Source: Anaeromyxobacter oryzisoli (GTDB taxonomy: Bacteria > Myxococcota > Myxococcia > Myxococcales > Anaeromyxobacteraceae). From it: a DNA stretch of 46,748 bases. Positions 1 to 10,201 of the stretch are shown here, piece after piece. The notes under the pieces were generated by a model, which searched no databases, was not told the DNA's origin, and saw only the letters and a program-made list of their open reading frames with translations. The position numbers and the translations under genes were made by a program. Numbering within the stretch: position 1 is the stretch's first letter; every line of letters starts with the position of its first letter. The stretch is from assembly GCF_022690765.1 (NCBI RefSeq), contig NZ_JALCZA010000037.1, positions 1-46,748 of the forward strand. The letters run 5' to 3'.

Positions 1-1
1 C

Positions 2-1534
2 CCCGGCGCCCCCGGGGTCCCCGCCGGGGTGACGCCGGCCACCCTGCGGGCGCCGGCCGCGCCCGGCGCCGCGGCGCCGGCGGCCCCGGGCGCCGAGGGC
101 GCGACGGCGGAGCTCTTCGCCGGCGAGGTGAAGATCACCGCCGACAAGACCCAGAACGCGCTGCTCATCCAGGCGAGCGGGTCGGACTTCGCCGCGATCC
201 AGCGGCTCATCGAGAAGCTCGATCGCCCGAGGCGGCAGGTCTTCGTCGAGGCGGTCATCATGGAGGTCAACCTCAAGGACGACACGCACATCGGCGTGGG
301 CGCCCACACCGCGGTCACCGCCAAGTACAAGGGGGACACCGGCGTCGTCCCGATCGCCTCCGAGCCGGGCACCGTCTCGTCCCTGAACTTGCAGAACGCG
401 GTGGCCCTCGGCGGGTTCCTCACCGGGTTCGAGGGGCCGGTCTCGGCGGAGCTCAAGGACCTCGGCCTGAACATCCCGTCCATCGGCGTGCTCGTCCAGG
501 CGCTCCAGACCAACTCGGACGTGAACGTCCTCTCGACGCCGCACATCGTCGCCACCGACAACGAGGACTCCGAGATCAGCGTCGGCCAGAACGTGCCGTT
601 CCAGTCCGGCTACTTCCCGCAGGGGCTCTCGAACCTGCTCTCCGGCACGACCGGCGCCACGACGGCGGGCCTGCTCGGCACGACCACGGGCATCTCCTCG
701 CTCGCCGCGAGCATCCAGCGGCAGAACGTGGAGCTGAAGCTCAAGATCAAGCCGCAGATCAACGAGGGCGGAAACGTCCGCCTCACCATCGAGGAGCAGA
801 CCGAGGAGATCGCGTCGCAGGACCCGACCCTCGGCCCGACGACCTCGAAGCGCAGCATCAAGACGCAGATCGTGGCGAAGGACCAGAGCACGATCGTGCT
901 CGGCGGCATGTACCAGGAGCGGAACGTCAAGACCGTCAAGAAGATCCCGTTCCTGGGGAGCCTGCCGCTGATCGGCTGGCTCTTCCGCGACACCACGGAC
1001 AGCAAGCAGAAGACCAACATCCTGCTCTTCCTCACCCCGTACATCATCCGCGACCAGTCGGACTACCGGCGCATCTACGAGAAGAAGCGCAAGGAGCACC
1101 AGCAGTTCCTGGAGCAGTTCTACGGCCGGAAGGCGGGGTTCGAGGTGGAGGTGGACTTCACCCGCAAGGCGGGCCCGATCTCGCTCCTGCACCGCGGGGT
1201 GCTCGAGGAGTCGAGCAGGCTCGAGAACGGCGGGGCCGGCCTGCCCGAGGAGCACCTGGCCACGCCCCCGGCCGCGCCGGCTCCCGGCGAGGCGCCGCCG
1301 CCGACCCCGGCACCGCCCCCGACGCAGCCCCCTCAGGGCGCCGCGCCGCCGACGGAGGAGGGGACCCCCGTGGATCGGCTCGAGGTCCAGCCGGAGCTGC
1401 CCGAGCCGGGCGCGCCGCCCCCCGCGCCGGAGTCTGCCACGCCGCCGGGCCGGCCCGCGCCCGCGCAGCCGGCGCCCGCCCAGCCGGGCCAGGCGCCTGC
1501 TGCGCCCGTCCAGCCGGGGCCGTCACAGCCGTAA
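2..1534 (+). CDS. gspD: Type II secretion secretin GspD (5' end outside window)
   Basis: This is the outer-membrane channel of the type II secretion system. The frame is open to the left edge, so the start lies upstream and about 510 residues are visible. An Ala/Pro-rich linker comes first. The end of the N3 domain follows (KITADKTQNALLIQ, then RQVFVEAVIMEVNL). The secretin core comes next, with NVLSTPHIVATDNE, VGQNVPFQSG, VELKLKIKPQIN and the closing VLGGMYQERN and KIPFLGSLPLIGWLFR, ending at TNILLFLTPYII. After about residue 350 the usual S domain is replaced by a charged stretch and a Pro/Ala/Gln-rich tail of roughly 100 residues. It is the first visible gene of a gspD-N operon. gspC, if present, would be upstream. 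Identity is certain from the secretin motifs. The role of the tail is unknown. Confidence 0.96.
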   Translation, partial: PGAPGVPAGVTPATLRAPAAPGAAAPAAPGAEGATAELFAGEVKITADKTQNALLIQASGSDFAAIQRLIEKLDRPRRQVFVEAVIMEVNLKDDTHIGVGAHTAVTAKYKGDTGVVPIASEPGTVSSLNLQNAVALGGFLTGFEGPVSAELKDLGLNIPSIGVLVQALQTNSDVNVLSTPHIVATDNEDSEISVGQNVPFQSGYFPQGLSNLLSGTTGATTAGLLGTTTGISSLAASIQRQNVELKLKIKPQINEGGNVRLTIEEQTEEIASQDPTLGPTTSKRSIKTQIVAKDQSTIVLGGMYQERNVKTVKKIPFLGSLPLIGWLFRDTTDSKQKTNILLFLTPYIIRDQSDYRRIYEKKRKEHQQFLEQFYGRKAGFEVEVDFTRKAGPISLLHRGVLEESSRLENGGAGLPEEHLATPPAAPAPGEAPPPTPAPPPTQPPQGAAPPTEEGTPVDRLEVQPELPEPGAPPPAPESATPPGRPAPAQPAPAQPGQAPAAPVQPGPSQP

Positions 1535-1573
1535 GGGATGACCCGGCGCGTCCGGACCGTTCCTGGAGATCCC

Positions 1574-3373
<1,800 letters not shown>

Positions 3374-3375
3374 TG

Positions 3376-3540
3376 CGGGGGCTGCCCCCCCGCCCCGCCG
3401 ACCCTGAGCTGGTCGAAGGGTCGTCGGGGCCCCACCCCTGCTGCGCGGGGCCCGTGACCGCTCGCGCCCCGCTTCGCGGGGTCCGCTCGCGGTCCCCGCG
3501 CGGAGGGGCTACGCCCCTCCCCCCGCCTGCGGCGGGGTCC
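3376..3540. repeat. GC-rich palindromic intergenic repeat, copy 1 (between gspE and gspF)
   Basis: This non-coding block contains several perfect stem-loops: CGACCCT/AGGGTCG (3399-3423), a CCCCGC/GCGGGG pair (3467-3481), GGAGGGGC/GCCCCTCC (3502-3520) and CCCCGCC/GGCGGGG (3521-3537). The reverse complement of 11774-11891 aligns with it at both ends and in the CGGGGCCCCACCCCTG block. The first stem contains CCCTGAGCTGGTCGAAGGG, which resembles REP-like palindromes seen in many bacteria (from memory). It separates gspE from gspF and supplies most of the DNA upstream of the gspF start. Confidence 0.8.
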
Positions 3541-3582
3541 CTCCACCCTGCGTGCGGGATTCTCTCCGCACTGGATCGGTAA

Positions 3583-4812
3583 TTGCCCGTCTTCGAGTAC
3601 AAGGCGCTCGCCGAGAGCGGGAAGGCGGTCACCGGGCTCCGCGAGGCGGACTCCCCGAAGACCCTGCGCGCCACGCTGCGCCGCGAGGGCATCTACCTCA
3701 CCGAGGTCCTCGGCGAGAAGGAGCAGCGCGCCCAGGCGTCGCGCGACGTGAACGTGAAGCGCCTGCTCCTCGGCCGCGTCTCGGCCCAGGAGCTCGCGAT
3801 CGCGACCCGCCAGCTCGCCGTGCTCGTCGGGGCCGGGATCCCGCTCGTGGAGGCGCTCACCGCGCTCGTCGATCAGGTCGAGCACGAGCGGCTGAAGCGG
3901 GTCCTCGGGGACGTGAAGCAGCGGGTCAACGAGGGCTCGACGCTCGCCGACGCGCTCGGCGTGCACCCGAAGATCTTCGGCGACCTGTACGTCAACATGA
4001 TCCGCGCCGGCGAGACCTCCGGCGCCCTCGAGATCGTGCTGGTGCGCCTCGCCGAGTTCACCGAGAGCCAGGCGCGCCTCCGCTCGAAGATCGCCGGGAC
4101 CATGGCCTACCCGATCGCGATGATGGTGATCGGGACCGTGATCATGGGGATCCTCTTCACGGTGGTGGTCCCGAAGATCACCCGCATCTTCGAGACCTCC
4201 AACATCGCGCTGCCCTGGTACACGCGGGTCCTCATCGCGCTGTCGGGCTTCGCCGCGAGCTACTGGTGGGCGATCCTCCTCCTCCTCGGCGGGGCGGTGT
4301 ACGGCTTCGTCCGCTGGAAGCGGTCGCCCGACGGGCGCGCGCGCTGGGACCGGATCGTCCTGAAGGCGCCGGTGTTCGGGCGGCTCGTGCGCCAGGTCGC
4401 CATCGGCCGCTTCGCGCGGACGCTCTCGACGCTGCTCAAGAGCGGCGTCCCGCTCCTCACCGCGATGGACATCGTGAAGAACATCCTCGGGAACTCGCGC
4501 CTCGCCGAGGTGATCGAGCAGGCGCGCGCCGCCATCCGCGAGGGCGAGTCGATCGCCGCGCCGCTCAAGCGCTCGGGCGAGTTCCCGCCGCTCGTGCACC
4601 ACATGATCGCCGTGGGCGAGCGCTCCGGCGCGCTCGAGGAGATGCTCTCGAACGTCGCCAACGCCTACGAGGGCCAGGTGGAGACCACCATCGGCGCCCT
4701 CACGTCCCTCCTCGAGCCGCTCATGATCGTGATGATGGGCGGCGTGGTGGGCTTCATCGTCTTCTCCGTCCTGATGCCGATCCTCCAGATCAACAACCTC
4801 GCAGGAGGCTAA
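3583..4812 (+). CDS. gspF: Type II secretion inner-membrane platform protein GspF
   Basis: Polytopic inner-membrane protein that couples the GspE ATPase to pseudopilin assembly, 409 aa, the usual length. The start MPVFEYKAL is the family's typical N-terminus, so the TTG at 3583 is well supported despite a weak ribosome site. Two GspF domains are visible (about 70-195 and 275-400). Membrane segments lie around YPIAMMVIGTVIMGILF, YWWAILLLLGGAVYGF and the C-terminal MIVMMGGVVGFIVFSVL. It lies 209 nt after gspE, across the palindromic repeat. Its end carries the AGGAGG that serves gspG. Confidence 0.96.
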   Translation: MPVFEYKALAESGKAVTGLREADSPKTLRATLRREGIYLTEVLGEKEQRAQASRDVNVKRLLLGRVSAQELAIATRQLAVLVGAGIPLVEALTALVDQVEHERLKRVLGDVKQRVNEGSTLADALGVHPKIFGDLYVNMIRAGETSGALEIVLVRLAEFTESQARLRSKIAGTMAYPIAMMVIGTVIMGILFTVVVPKITRIFETSNIALPWYTRVLIALSGFAASYWWAILLLLGGAVYGFVRWKRSPDGRARWDRIVLKAPVFGRLVRQVAIGRFARTLSTLLKSGVPLLTAMDIVKNILGNSRLAEVIEQARAAIREGESIAAPLKRSGEFPPLVHHMIAVGERSGALEEMLSNVANAYEGQVETTIGALTSLLEPLMIVMMGGVVGFIVFSVLMPILQINNLAGG

Positions 4813-4814
4813 CC

Positions 4815-5240
4815 GTGAGCAACCACCGCACTCTGCGCCGCGCCGCCGCGCGCGGCATGACCCTCATCGAGATCATGGTCGTGCTCGTGATCATCGGCCT
4901 CGTCATGGCCGTGGTCGCCGTCAACGTCGTCGAGCGCCAGAAGAAGGCCGAGATCATGAAGGCCAAGGCCGACGTCCAGAACATCGCGAGCCAGGGCGTG
5001 GACGCCTACCGCTCGATGAAGGGGCGCTACCCGACCACCGAGGAGGGCCTCCGGATCCTCGTCCAGGAGGGCTTCCTCAAGCCGAACCAGGCCGACGGCA
5101 CGCTGAAGGACCCGTGGGGCAAGGAGTACATCTACCTGTACCCCGGCGCGGTCCACTCGGACTCCTACGACGTGAAGAGCTTCGGCCCCGACGGCCAGGC
5201 CGGCGGCGACGGCGACAACGCCGACATCGTGAACTACTAG
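4815..5240 (+). CDS. gspG: Major pseudopilin GspG
   Basis: Main subunit of the periplasmic pseudopilus, 141 aa. The prepilin peptidase site is ARG|MTLIEIMVVLVIIGL, with Gly at -1 and Glu at +5, followed by the hydrophobic helix. The C-terminal part has GTLKDPWGKEYIYLYPG and the Asp-rich calcium-loop region (SFGPDGQAGGDGDNAD) typical of GspG. The GTG start at 4815 has a perfect AGGAGG at 4803-4808, 6 nt away and inside the end of gspF. This is the strongest ribosome site in the operon and fits a subunit needed in excess. Confidence 0.97.
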   Translation: MSNHRTLRRAAARGMTLIEIMVVLVIIGLVMAVVAVNVVERQKKAEIMKAKADVQNIASQGVDAYRSMKGRYPTTEEGLRILVQEGFLKPNQADGTLKDPWGKEYIYLYPGAVHSDSYDVKSFGPDGQAGGDGDNADIVNY

Positions 5241-5251
5241 AGAGGCCTCGT

Positions 5252-5872
5252 CTGCAGCCCGTCGCCAGCCAGCGCGCCGCGGGGTTCACCCTCGTCGAGC
5301 TCCTCATCGTGATGTCGATCGTCGCGCTGCTCGCGGCGCTCGCCGTCCCGGCGGTGGAGAGCATCACCGGCGCGAACGCGCGGAAGGCGGCGGGCGAGCT
5401 CGCGGGCTCCATGCGCGCCCTCTTCGACACCGCCGCCCTGCGGCACGCGACGTGCCGGATGGCGCTCGACCTCGAGAAGCGCGCGTACTGGGCGGAGTGC
5501 GCGCCGGGGCGAGCCGGCGTCTCCGCCCGCCCGGACCGCGAGGCCGACGACCGGACGCTCCAGGAGCGCTTCCCCGACGAGAAGGACGCGGACGTGCGCC
5601 GGCTCCTCGCGAAGACGGCGTTCGGCCAGTTCAAGGACCGGCTGGTCCAGCGGCGCGAGCTGCCCGGGAGCGCCGGCTTCGGCCCGGTGCACGTCGAGGG
5701 CCGCCGCGACGCCGTCGAGCAGGGCACCGCCTACGTGTACTTCTTCGCCGGCGGGCAGGCCCAGCGCGCGTACGTGCCGATCGTGGACGGGAGGCACCTC
5801 TACACCATCGTGCTCGAGCCGTTCACCGGGCGCGCGCGCGTGGTCGCCGGGAAGGTGGAGGTGCGGGATTGA
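5252..5872 (+). CDS. gspH: Minor pseudopilin GspH, apparent CTG start
   Basis: Minor pseudopilin, 206 aa. The prepilin motif AAG|FTLVELLIVMSIVALLAAL (Gly -1, Glu +5) identifies it. Between the gspG stop and this motif the frame has no ATG, GTG or TTG. The only plausible initiator is CTG at 5252, with AGAGG at 5241-5245 placed 6 nt upstream. That gives a leader of about 10 residues. The next ATG lies inside the hydrophobic helix and would destroy the signal. The periplasmic part ends with ARVVAGKVEVRD. The start is unusual, but identity as a GspH-class pseudopilin is strong. Confidence 0.88.
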   Translation: MQPVASQRAAGFTLVELLIVMSIVALLAALAVPAVESITGANARKAAGELAGSMRALFDTAALRHATCRMALDLEKRAYWAECAPGRAGVSARPDREADDRTLQERFPDEKDADVRRLLAKTAFGQFKDRLVQRRELPGSAGFGPVHVEGRRDAVEQGTAYVYFFAGGQAQRAYVPIVDGRHLYTIVLEPFTGRARVVAGKVEVRD

Positions 5873-6498
5873 CGACGATCCGCGGTACCTCGGCCTCGGC
5901 CGCCGGGCGCCCCGCGCGCCGCGGGCGCGCGGGGTTCACGCTGCTCGAGGTGATGGTCGCGCTCGCGATCCTCTCCATGGGCCTCCTCGCCGTCTCGGAC
6001 CTGGTCTCCGGCGCGCTGCGCAACCAGACGCGGGCGGCCCGCCTCGACACCGCGACCCTCCTCGCGCGCTCGAAGCTCGCCGAGGCGGAGGAGGAGTTCG
6101 AGCGGAAAGGCTTCAGCGACTTCGACCAGGAGGACGAGGGCACGTTCGAGCGGGAGGGCCACCCCGAGGTGCGCTGGAAGCTGCGCGCGGTGAAGCCGCA
6201 AGTGGAGCTCGGCCCGGAGAAGATCCTCCAGATCCTCGGCGGCGGGACGGACCTCGCCACGCTGCTCGGGCACCGGGGCGGGGGCGACGGGGCGGGGGGC
6301 TCGCAGCCCGAGACGTTCGATCCGCGCGCGGCTGGGATGACCGCGGCGCTGAACCAGCAGCTCACCGTCCTCGGCGAGCAGATCAAGAAGGGCGTGCGCG
6401 AGGTGCGGCTCACGGTGTCCTGGCCGGACGGCAAGAAGGACGGTTCGTTCACGGTGGTGACCCACCTCGTGGTCCTGACCCCGACGGAGGGCACGTGA
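5869..6498 (+). CDS. gspI: Minor pseudopilin GspI
   Basis: Minor pseudopilin, 209 aa. It helps form the GspI-J-K tip complex. A basic leader of about 22 residues ends at RAG|FTLLEVMVALAILSMGLLAV (Gly -1, Glu +5). The TTG start at 5869 overlaps the gspH stop (TTGA), with GGAGG at 5857-5861, 7 nt upstream, suggesting coupled translation. It is longer than textbook GspI (about 120 aa). The extra length is a charged and Gly-rich central segment (around GGGDGAGGSQPETFD), followed by a strand-rich C-terminus (EVRLTVSWPDGKKDGSF) typical of GspI. Confidence 0.93.
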   Translation: MTTIRGTSASAAGRPARRGRAGFTLLEVMVALAILSMGLLAVSDLVSGALRNQTRAARLDTATLLARSKLAEAEEEFERKGFSDFDQEDEGTFEREGHPEVRWKLRAVKPQVELGPEKILQILGGGTDLATLLGHRGGGDGAGGSQPETFDPRAAGMTAALNQQLTVLGEQIKKGVREVRLTVSWPDGKKDGSFTVVTHLVVLTPTEGT

Positions 6499-7160
6499 CC
6501 GCGCGCCGCCCCGCCGCCGCGCGCGGCTTCTCGCTCGTCGAGGTGATGGTCGCCGTGGCGATCACGGCCTTCATCGGCGGGCTCACCGCGGGCACCTTCC
6601 GCCAGGTGGACCGGGCGGGGGAGATCTCCCGCGAGCAGGGAGATCGCTACGCCGCGGCGCGGCTCGCGCTCTCGCGCCTCGCGCGCGAGACGGAGATGGC
6701 GATCCTCTCGGATCACTACGACCACGACCGCCTGCGCGAGCGCCCGACCTTCTTCAAGGGGCGGGAGGACGCGCTCCTCTTCACCTCGATGGCGCACCAG
6801 CGGCTCGTGCGCGACGCGAAGGAGTCCGACCAGTCGGTGATCGAGTACACGGTGGAGCCGGACCCGGACCACGCCGGCGAGCAGGCCCTCTTCCGCCGCG
6901 AGAAGGTGCACGTGGACGAGGAGCCGGACCGCGGCGGACGCAAGGACCTGGTCGCCGACCACGTCCAGGCGTTCGGGATCCAGTACTGGGACGAGAAGCG
7001 GAAGGACTGGTCGCGGGAGTGGTCCACGCGCTCGGTGGACCACGCCAACGACCTCCCCTCGCGCGTCCGGTTCGAGCTCGAGCTGAAGCTCGCCGACGGG
7101 CGGACGGAGCGGTTCGTCACGGAGGCGCGGATCGCGATCACGCGACCGCTGGACTTCTGA
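6495..7160 (+). CDS. gspJ: Minor pseudopilin GspJ
   Basis: Minor pseudopilin, 221 aa, a partner of GspI and GspK at the pseudopilus tip. The cleavage site is ARG|FSLVEVMVAVAITAFIGGL with Gly -1 and Glu +5. The central region (SRLARETEMAIL, IEYTVEPDP, LVADHVQAFGIQYWDE) matches the GspJ fold. The GTG at 6495 overlaps the gspI stop by 4 nt, and GGAGG lies just upstream. Confidence 0.95.
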   Translation: MTARRPAAARGFSLVEVMVAVAITAFIGGLTAGTFRQVDRAGEISREQGDRYAAARLALSRLARETEMAILSDHYDHDRLRERPTFFKGREDALLFTSMAHQRLVRDAKESDQSVIEYTVEPDPDHAGEQALFRREKVHVDEEPDRGGRKDLVADHVQAFGIQYWDEKRKDWSREWSTRSVDHANDLPSRVRFELELKLADGRTERFVTEARIAITRPLDF

Positions 7161-8557
7161 TGCGCGCGACGGAGCGGACGTCCACGGGGAGGCGGGGCTC
7201 GCGCCGGAGCGCGCGCGGCGCGGCCCTGCTCCTCGTGATGGTCGCCATCGCGATCCTCACCGCGCTCGCCGCCGACGTCGCCTACGACAACCAGGTCCGG
7301 CTCCGGATCGCCGCGAACGGCCGCGACGCCCTCCGCGCGGAGGCCCTCGCCCGCAGCGCGGTGAACCTCTCGCGCCTCGTCCTCGCGTTCCAGGCGCAGA
7401 TCGATCAGTCCGCCCAGGCGATGTGCAGCGCGACCGCCAGCCTGACGGCCACCGGCCAGACCGCCACCGCCGCCGGACAGACCGCCACCGGACAGACCGC
7501 GACGGGCCAGACCGCCACCGACCAGGCCGCGACGTCCCAGGCCGCCGCCTGCCCGCGCGTGCAGATCTGGAGCGTCATCCCGGTGAGCTCCGGGCTCGTC
7601 CAGGCGCTCTTCGGAGGCGGCGCGAGCCCGGGCCACGCGGCGGCGCCGGAGGGCGGGGCGCGCGCGGCGGCCGCGTTCGGCGACTTCCAGGGCGCCTTCG
7701 AGGCCCGGATCGAGGACGAGGGCGCGAAGGTGAACCTCCAGTTCGACTCGATGCTCGCCCAGACCGGCACCCTCCCGCTCCAGGTCGAGTCGTACCTGCG
7801 GCTCGTCTGCGATCCGCGCTGGGACCCCCTGTTCGAGCGGGAGGACGCGAACGGGCAGCGCACCACGCGCCAGGAGCTCGCGGCGTACCTGCGCGACTGG
7901 GCGGACGAGGACAAGACCTCCTCGGCGCTCGCGGCGAGCTTCCCCGGGGGAGGCGCCTGCAACTTCGTCCTGGCGGCGAACCCGTTCGAGCAGGGCTTCG
8001 GGGACGAGGGCGCCGCGTACGACCGGGGCTCCGACCCCTACCGCCCGAAGAACGCCCGCCTCGACTCGGTGGACGAGCTGTACCTCGTGGCGGGCGTCTC
8101 CGACGCGTTCATGGCCGCCTTCGGCGACGCCGTGACCGTGTACCAGCCCGCCGACGCGGGGCTCAACGTGAACTCGTCGCGGCCGGAGGACGAGCTCCGG
8201 ATCGCCCGGCTCATGGCCGACCCGGCCGCGGCCGCGCTCGTGTCGGATCCCGCCTTCCCCGACCGGCTGCACAAGGCCCTCATGGACGTGCGGATGGGTG
8301 GGTTCCTCACCCTCTCCCCGAGCCAGTTCGCCGCCGTCGTGACGGGGCTCGGGGTGCCGGTCCGGGCGGAGTACGCGACCGGCTCGACGAAGAACCTCAC
8401 CGACCGCTCCTTCGCCTACCGGATCCGGGCGACGGGTGCGGTCGGCGACGTGGAGGAGAAGATCGACGCCGTGGTGACCTTCGATCCCCAGAAGAACGCC
8501 GACCCGCAGGCCGGGAAGCCGCTCCCCGGTCGGCTCATCCACTGGCGCGAGGAGTAG
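7160..8557 (+). CDS. gspK: Minor pseudopilin GspK with GQTAT repeats
   Basis: Large minor pseudopilin that caps the pseudopilus, 465 aa. The leader ends at ARG|AALLLVMVAIAILTALAADV. Like other GspK proteins it lacks Glu at +5. YDNQVRLRIAANGRDALRAEALARSAVN follows as in the family. At 7451-7540 there is a short tandem array, GQTAT repeated about four times with degenerate flanks. Later motifs EDEGAKVNLQF, DWADED and NARLDSVDELYLVAGV are GspK-typical. The ATG at 7160 overlaps the gspJ stop by one base. Confidence 0.95.
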   Translation: MRATERTSTGRRGSRRSARGAALLLVMVAIAILTALAADVAYDNQVRLRIAANGRDALRAEALARSAVNLSRLVLAFQAQIDQSAQAMCSATASLTATGQTATAAGQTATGQTATGQTATDQAATSQAAACPRVQIWSVIPVSSGLVQALFGGGASPGHAAAPEGGARAAAAFGDFQGAFEARIEDEGAKVNLQFDSMLAQTGTLPLQVESYLRLVCDPRWDPLFEREDANGQRTTRQELAAYLRDWADEDKTSSALAASFPGGGACNFVLAANPFEQGFGDEGAAYDRGSDPYRPKNARLDSVDELYLVAGVSDAFMAAFGDAVTVYQPADAGLNVNSSRPEDELRIARLMADPAAAALVSDPAFPDRLHKALMDVRMGGFLTLSPSQFAAVVTGLGVPVRAEYATGSTKNLTDRSFAYRIRATGAVGDVEEKIDAVVTFDPQKNADPQAGKPLPGRLIHWREE

Positions 8558-8560
8558 GCG

Positions 8561-10201
8561 ATGGCCCAGCACATCCTCGGCGTCGATCTCGGCGCCCGCG
8601 CGGTGAAGGCCGTGCTCGTCGAGGGCACCTACCACGGCTTCGTGGTGCTCGACGCCGCGAGCGCGGAGGTCCCCCCCGCTCCACCCGACGGCGAGGGCGC
8701 GGGGCTCCTCGCCCGCCAGGGGGCCGCCCTCGAGGGGCTCCTCGCGGCGCGCGGGTGGCGCGTGGACGCCGCGTACGCGTCGCTCCCCGGCGCGAGCGCC
8801 GCGTTCCACGTGGTCACCCTCCCCTTCACCGACCCGCACCGCCTCGAGCAGACCGTGGGGTTCGAGGTGGAGGGGCAGATCCCCTTCGAGCTCGACGCGG
8901 TCGCGTGGGACTGGCAGCCGCTCCGCGTGCAGGAGGGGAAGACCGAGCTCCTCGTCGGCGTCGTCCGCAAGGAGGAGCTCGCGGCGCTGCTCGGCGCGCT
9001 CGCGCCCGCCGGCCTCGACCCGCGCGCCGTCGTCCCGGCCGGCGTCGCCTACTCGGCCCTGCTCGCGCCCGGCGTGACGGCCGACGCGCCGGGGTCCACC
9101 CCGGACGGCGCGGTCGCGCCGGCGGAGATCGTGGTGGACGTCGGCGCGGAGCGGAGCAGCGTCTGCGTCGCGCGGGCAGGCGTCTGCGAGGCGGCGCGCA
9201 CGTTCGCGCCCGGCGCGGGGCACCTCGTGCGCACCCTCGCCGGCGAGCTCGGCGTCCCCGAGGACGCCGCCGCCTCGATCGTCGTCGCCCGCGCGACGGG
9301 CGCCGATCTCGCCGAGGGGCCGCTCGAGGAGACGGGCCGCGCCGACGACGCGCTCCGGCGCGCCCTCGCCCCGCTCGTCCGGGAGGTCCGCGCGACCCTC
9401 CGCGCCTGGCGCGCGCGCGTCGGCCCGCGGCCGGCGGTCCGGCTCGTCCTCGCGGGCGAGGTGGCGCGCCTGCCGCTCCTCGCCGAGGCGCTCGCCGCCG
9501 AGGTGGACGGCCCGGTGGTGCCGCTCGCGCTCGCCGGCGCCGCCGGCGCGCGGCTCGGCCCCGCCGACGCGCCCCGCTACGGCCTCGCCCTCGCGCTCGC
9601 CCTGCGCGGTCACCAAGGGCCGCGCGCGGCCCGCATGAACCTGCGCCGGGGCGCGCTCGCGTACACCCGCGACTTCGAGCACCTGAAGGGGAAGGTCGCG
9701 CGCCTCGGGGCCTACGCGGCGCTGGTGATGGTCCTCGCCGTGGCGAGCGCCGGCGTGAAGGGGTTCGCGCTGTCGCGGCAGGAGGCGGCCCTCGATCGCG
9801 CGCTGTGCGACGCCGAGCAGCAGATCATCGGCCGCTGCTACGAGGACTTCGCGCAGGCGCAGTCGGTCCTCCGGGGCCGGAGCGGCGCCGGCGGGGCGCT
9901 GCCCAAGGTCTCGGCGGTCGAGCTCTTCGGCGAGCTCTCCGAGCGCGTCCCGCTCGCCATCCCGCTCCGGCTCGACCGGATCGAGATCACCCGGGACAAG
10001 CTCCACGTCGAGGGCACCACCGACGCCGCCGAGAACGTGGACCGGATCGTGGGCGCGCTCAAGGGCTCGCGCTGCTTCGGCGACGCGCGCTCCGGCAGCG
10101 CGCGCAAGCGGGCGACCGACGGGAAGTTCGAGTTCTCCGTGGACGCGGGGCTCACCTGCCTCGAGTCCGGGGCGCGGGACGCCGCGGGAGGGAGGGGCTG
10201 A
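8561..10201 (+). CDS. gspL: Type II secretion inner-membrane protein GspL
   Basis: Bitopic inner-membrane protein whose cytoplasmic actin-like domain recruits GspE, 546 aa. The N-terminal half is ASKHA/PilM-like: HILGVDLGARAVKAVLVEG at the start, LPFTDPHRLEQTVGFEVEGQIPF, and IVVDVGAERSSVCVAR. A single membrane helix lies near residues 380-402 (AYAALVMVLAVASAGVKGF). A periplasmic GspL domain with LPLAIPLRLDRIEITRDKLHVEGTT follows. It is longer than classical GspL (about 400 aa). It starts 3 nt after gspK and its stop overlaps gspM. Confidence 0.92.
   Translation: MAQHILGVDLGARAVKAVLVEGTYHGFVVLDAASAEVPPAPPDGEGAGLLARQGAALEGLLAARGWRVDAAYASLPGASAAFHVVTLPFTDPHRLEQTVGFEVEGQIPFELDAVAWDWQPLRVQEGKTELLVGVVRKEELAALLGALAPAGLDPRAVVPAGVAYSALLAPGVTADAPGSTPDGAVAPAEIVVDVGAERSSVCVARAGVCEAARTFAPGAGHLVRTLAGELGVPEDAAASIVVARATGADLAEGPLEETGRADDALRRALAPLVREVRATLRAWRARVGPRPAVRLVLAGEVARLPLLAEALAAEVDGPVVPLALAGAAGARLGPADAPRYGLALALALRGHQGPRAARMNLRRGALAYTRDFEHLKGKVARLGAYAALVMVLAVASAGVKGFALSRQEAALDRALCDAEQQIIGRCYEDFAQAQSVLRGRSGAGGALPKVSAVELFGELSERVPLAIPLRLDRIEITRDKLHVEGTTDAAENVDRIVGALKGSRCFGDARSGSARKRATDGKFEFSVDAGLTCLESGARDAAGGRG

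Noticed and set aside
6716-10006. A 1096-codon open frame antisense to gspJ-gspL
   Set aside because: Low-complexity Arg/Glu/Ala-rich translation with no domain. The sense genes are certain.
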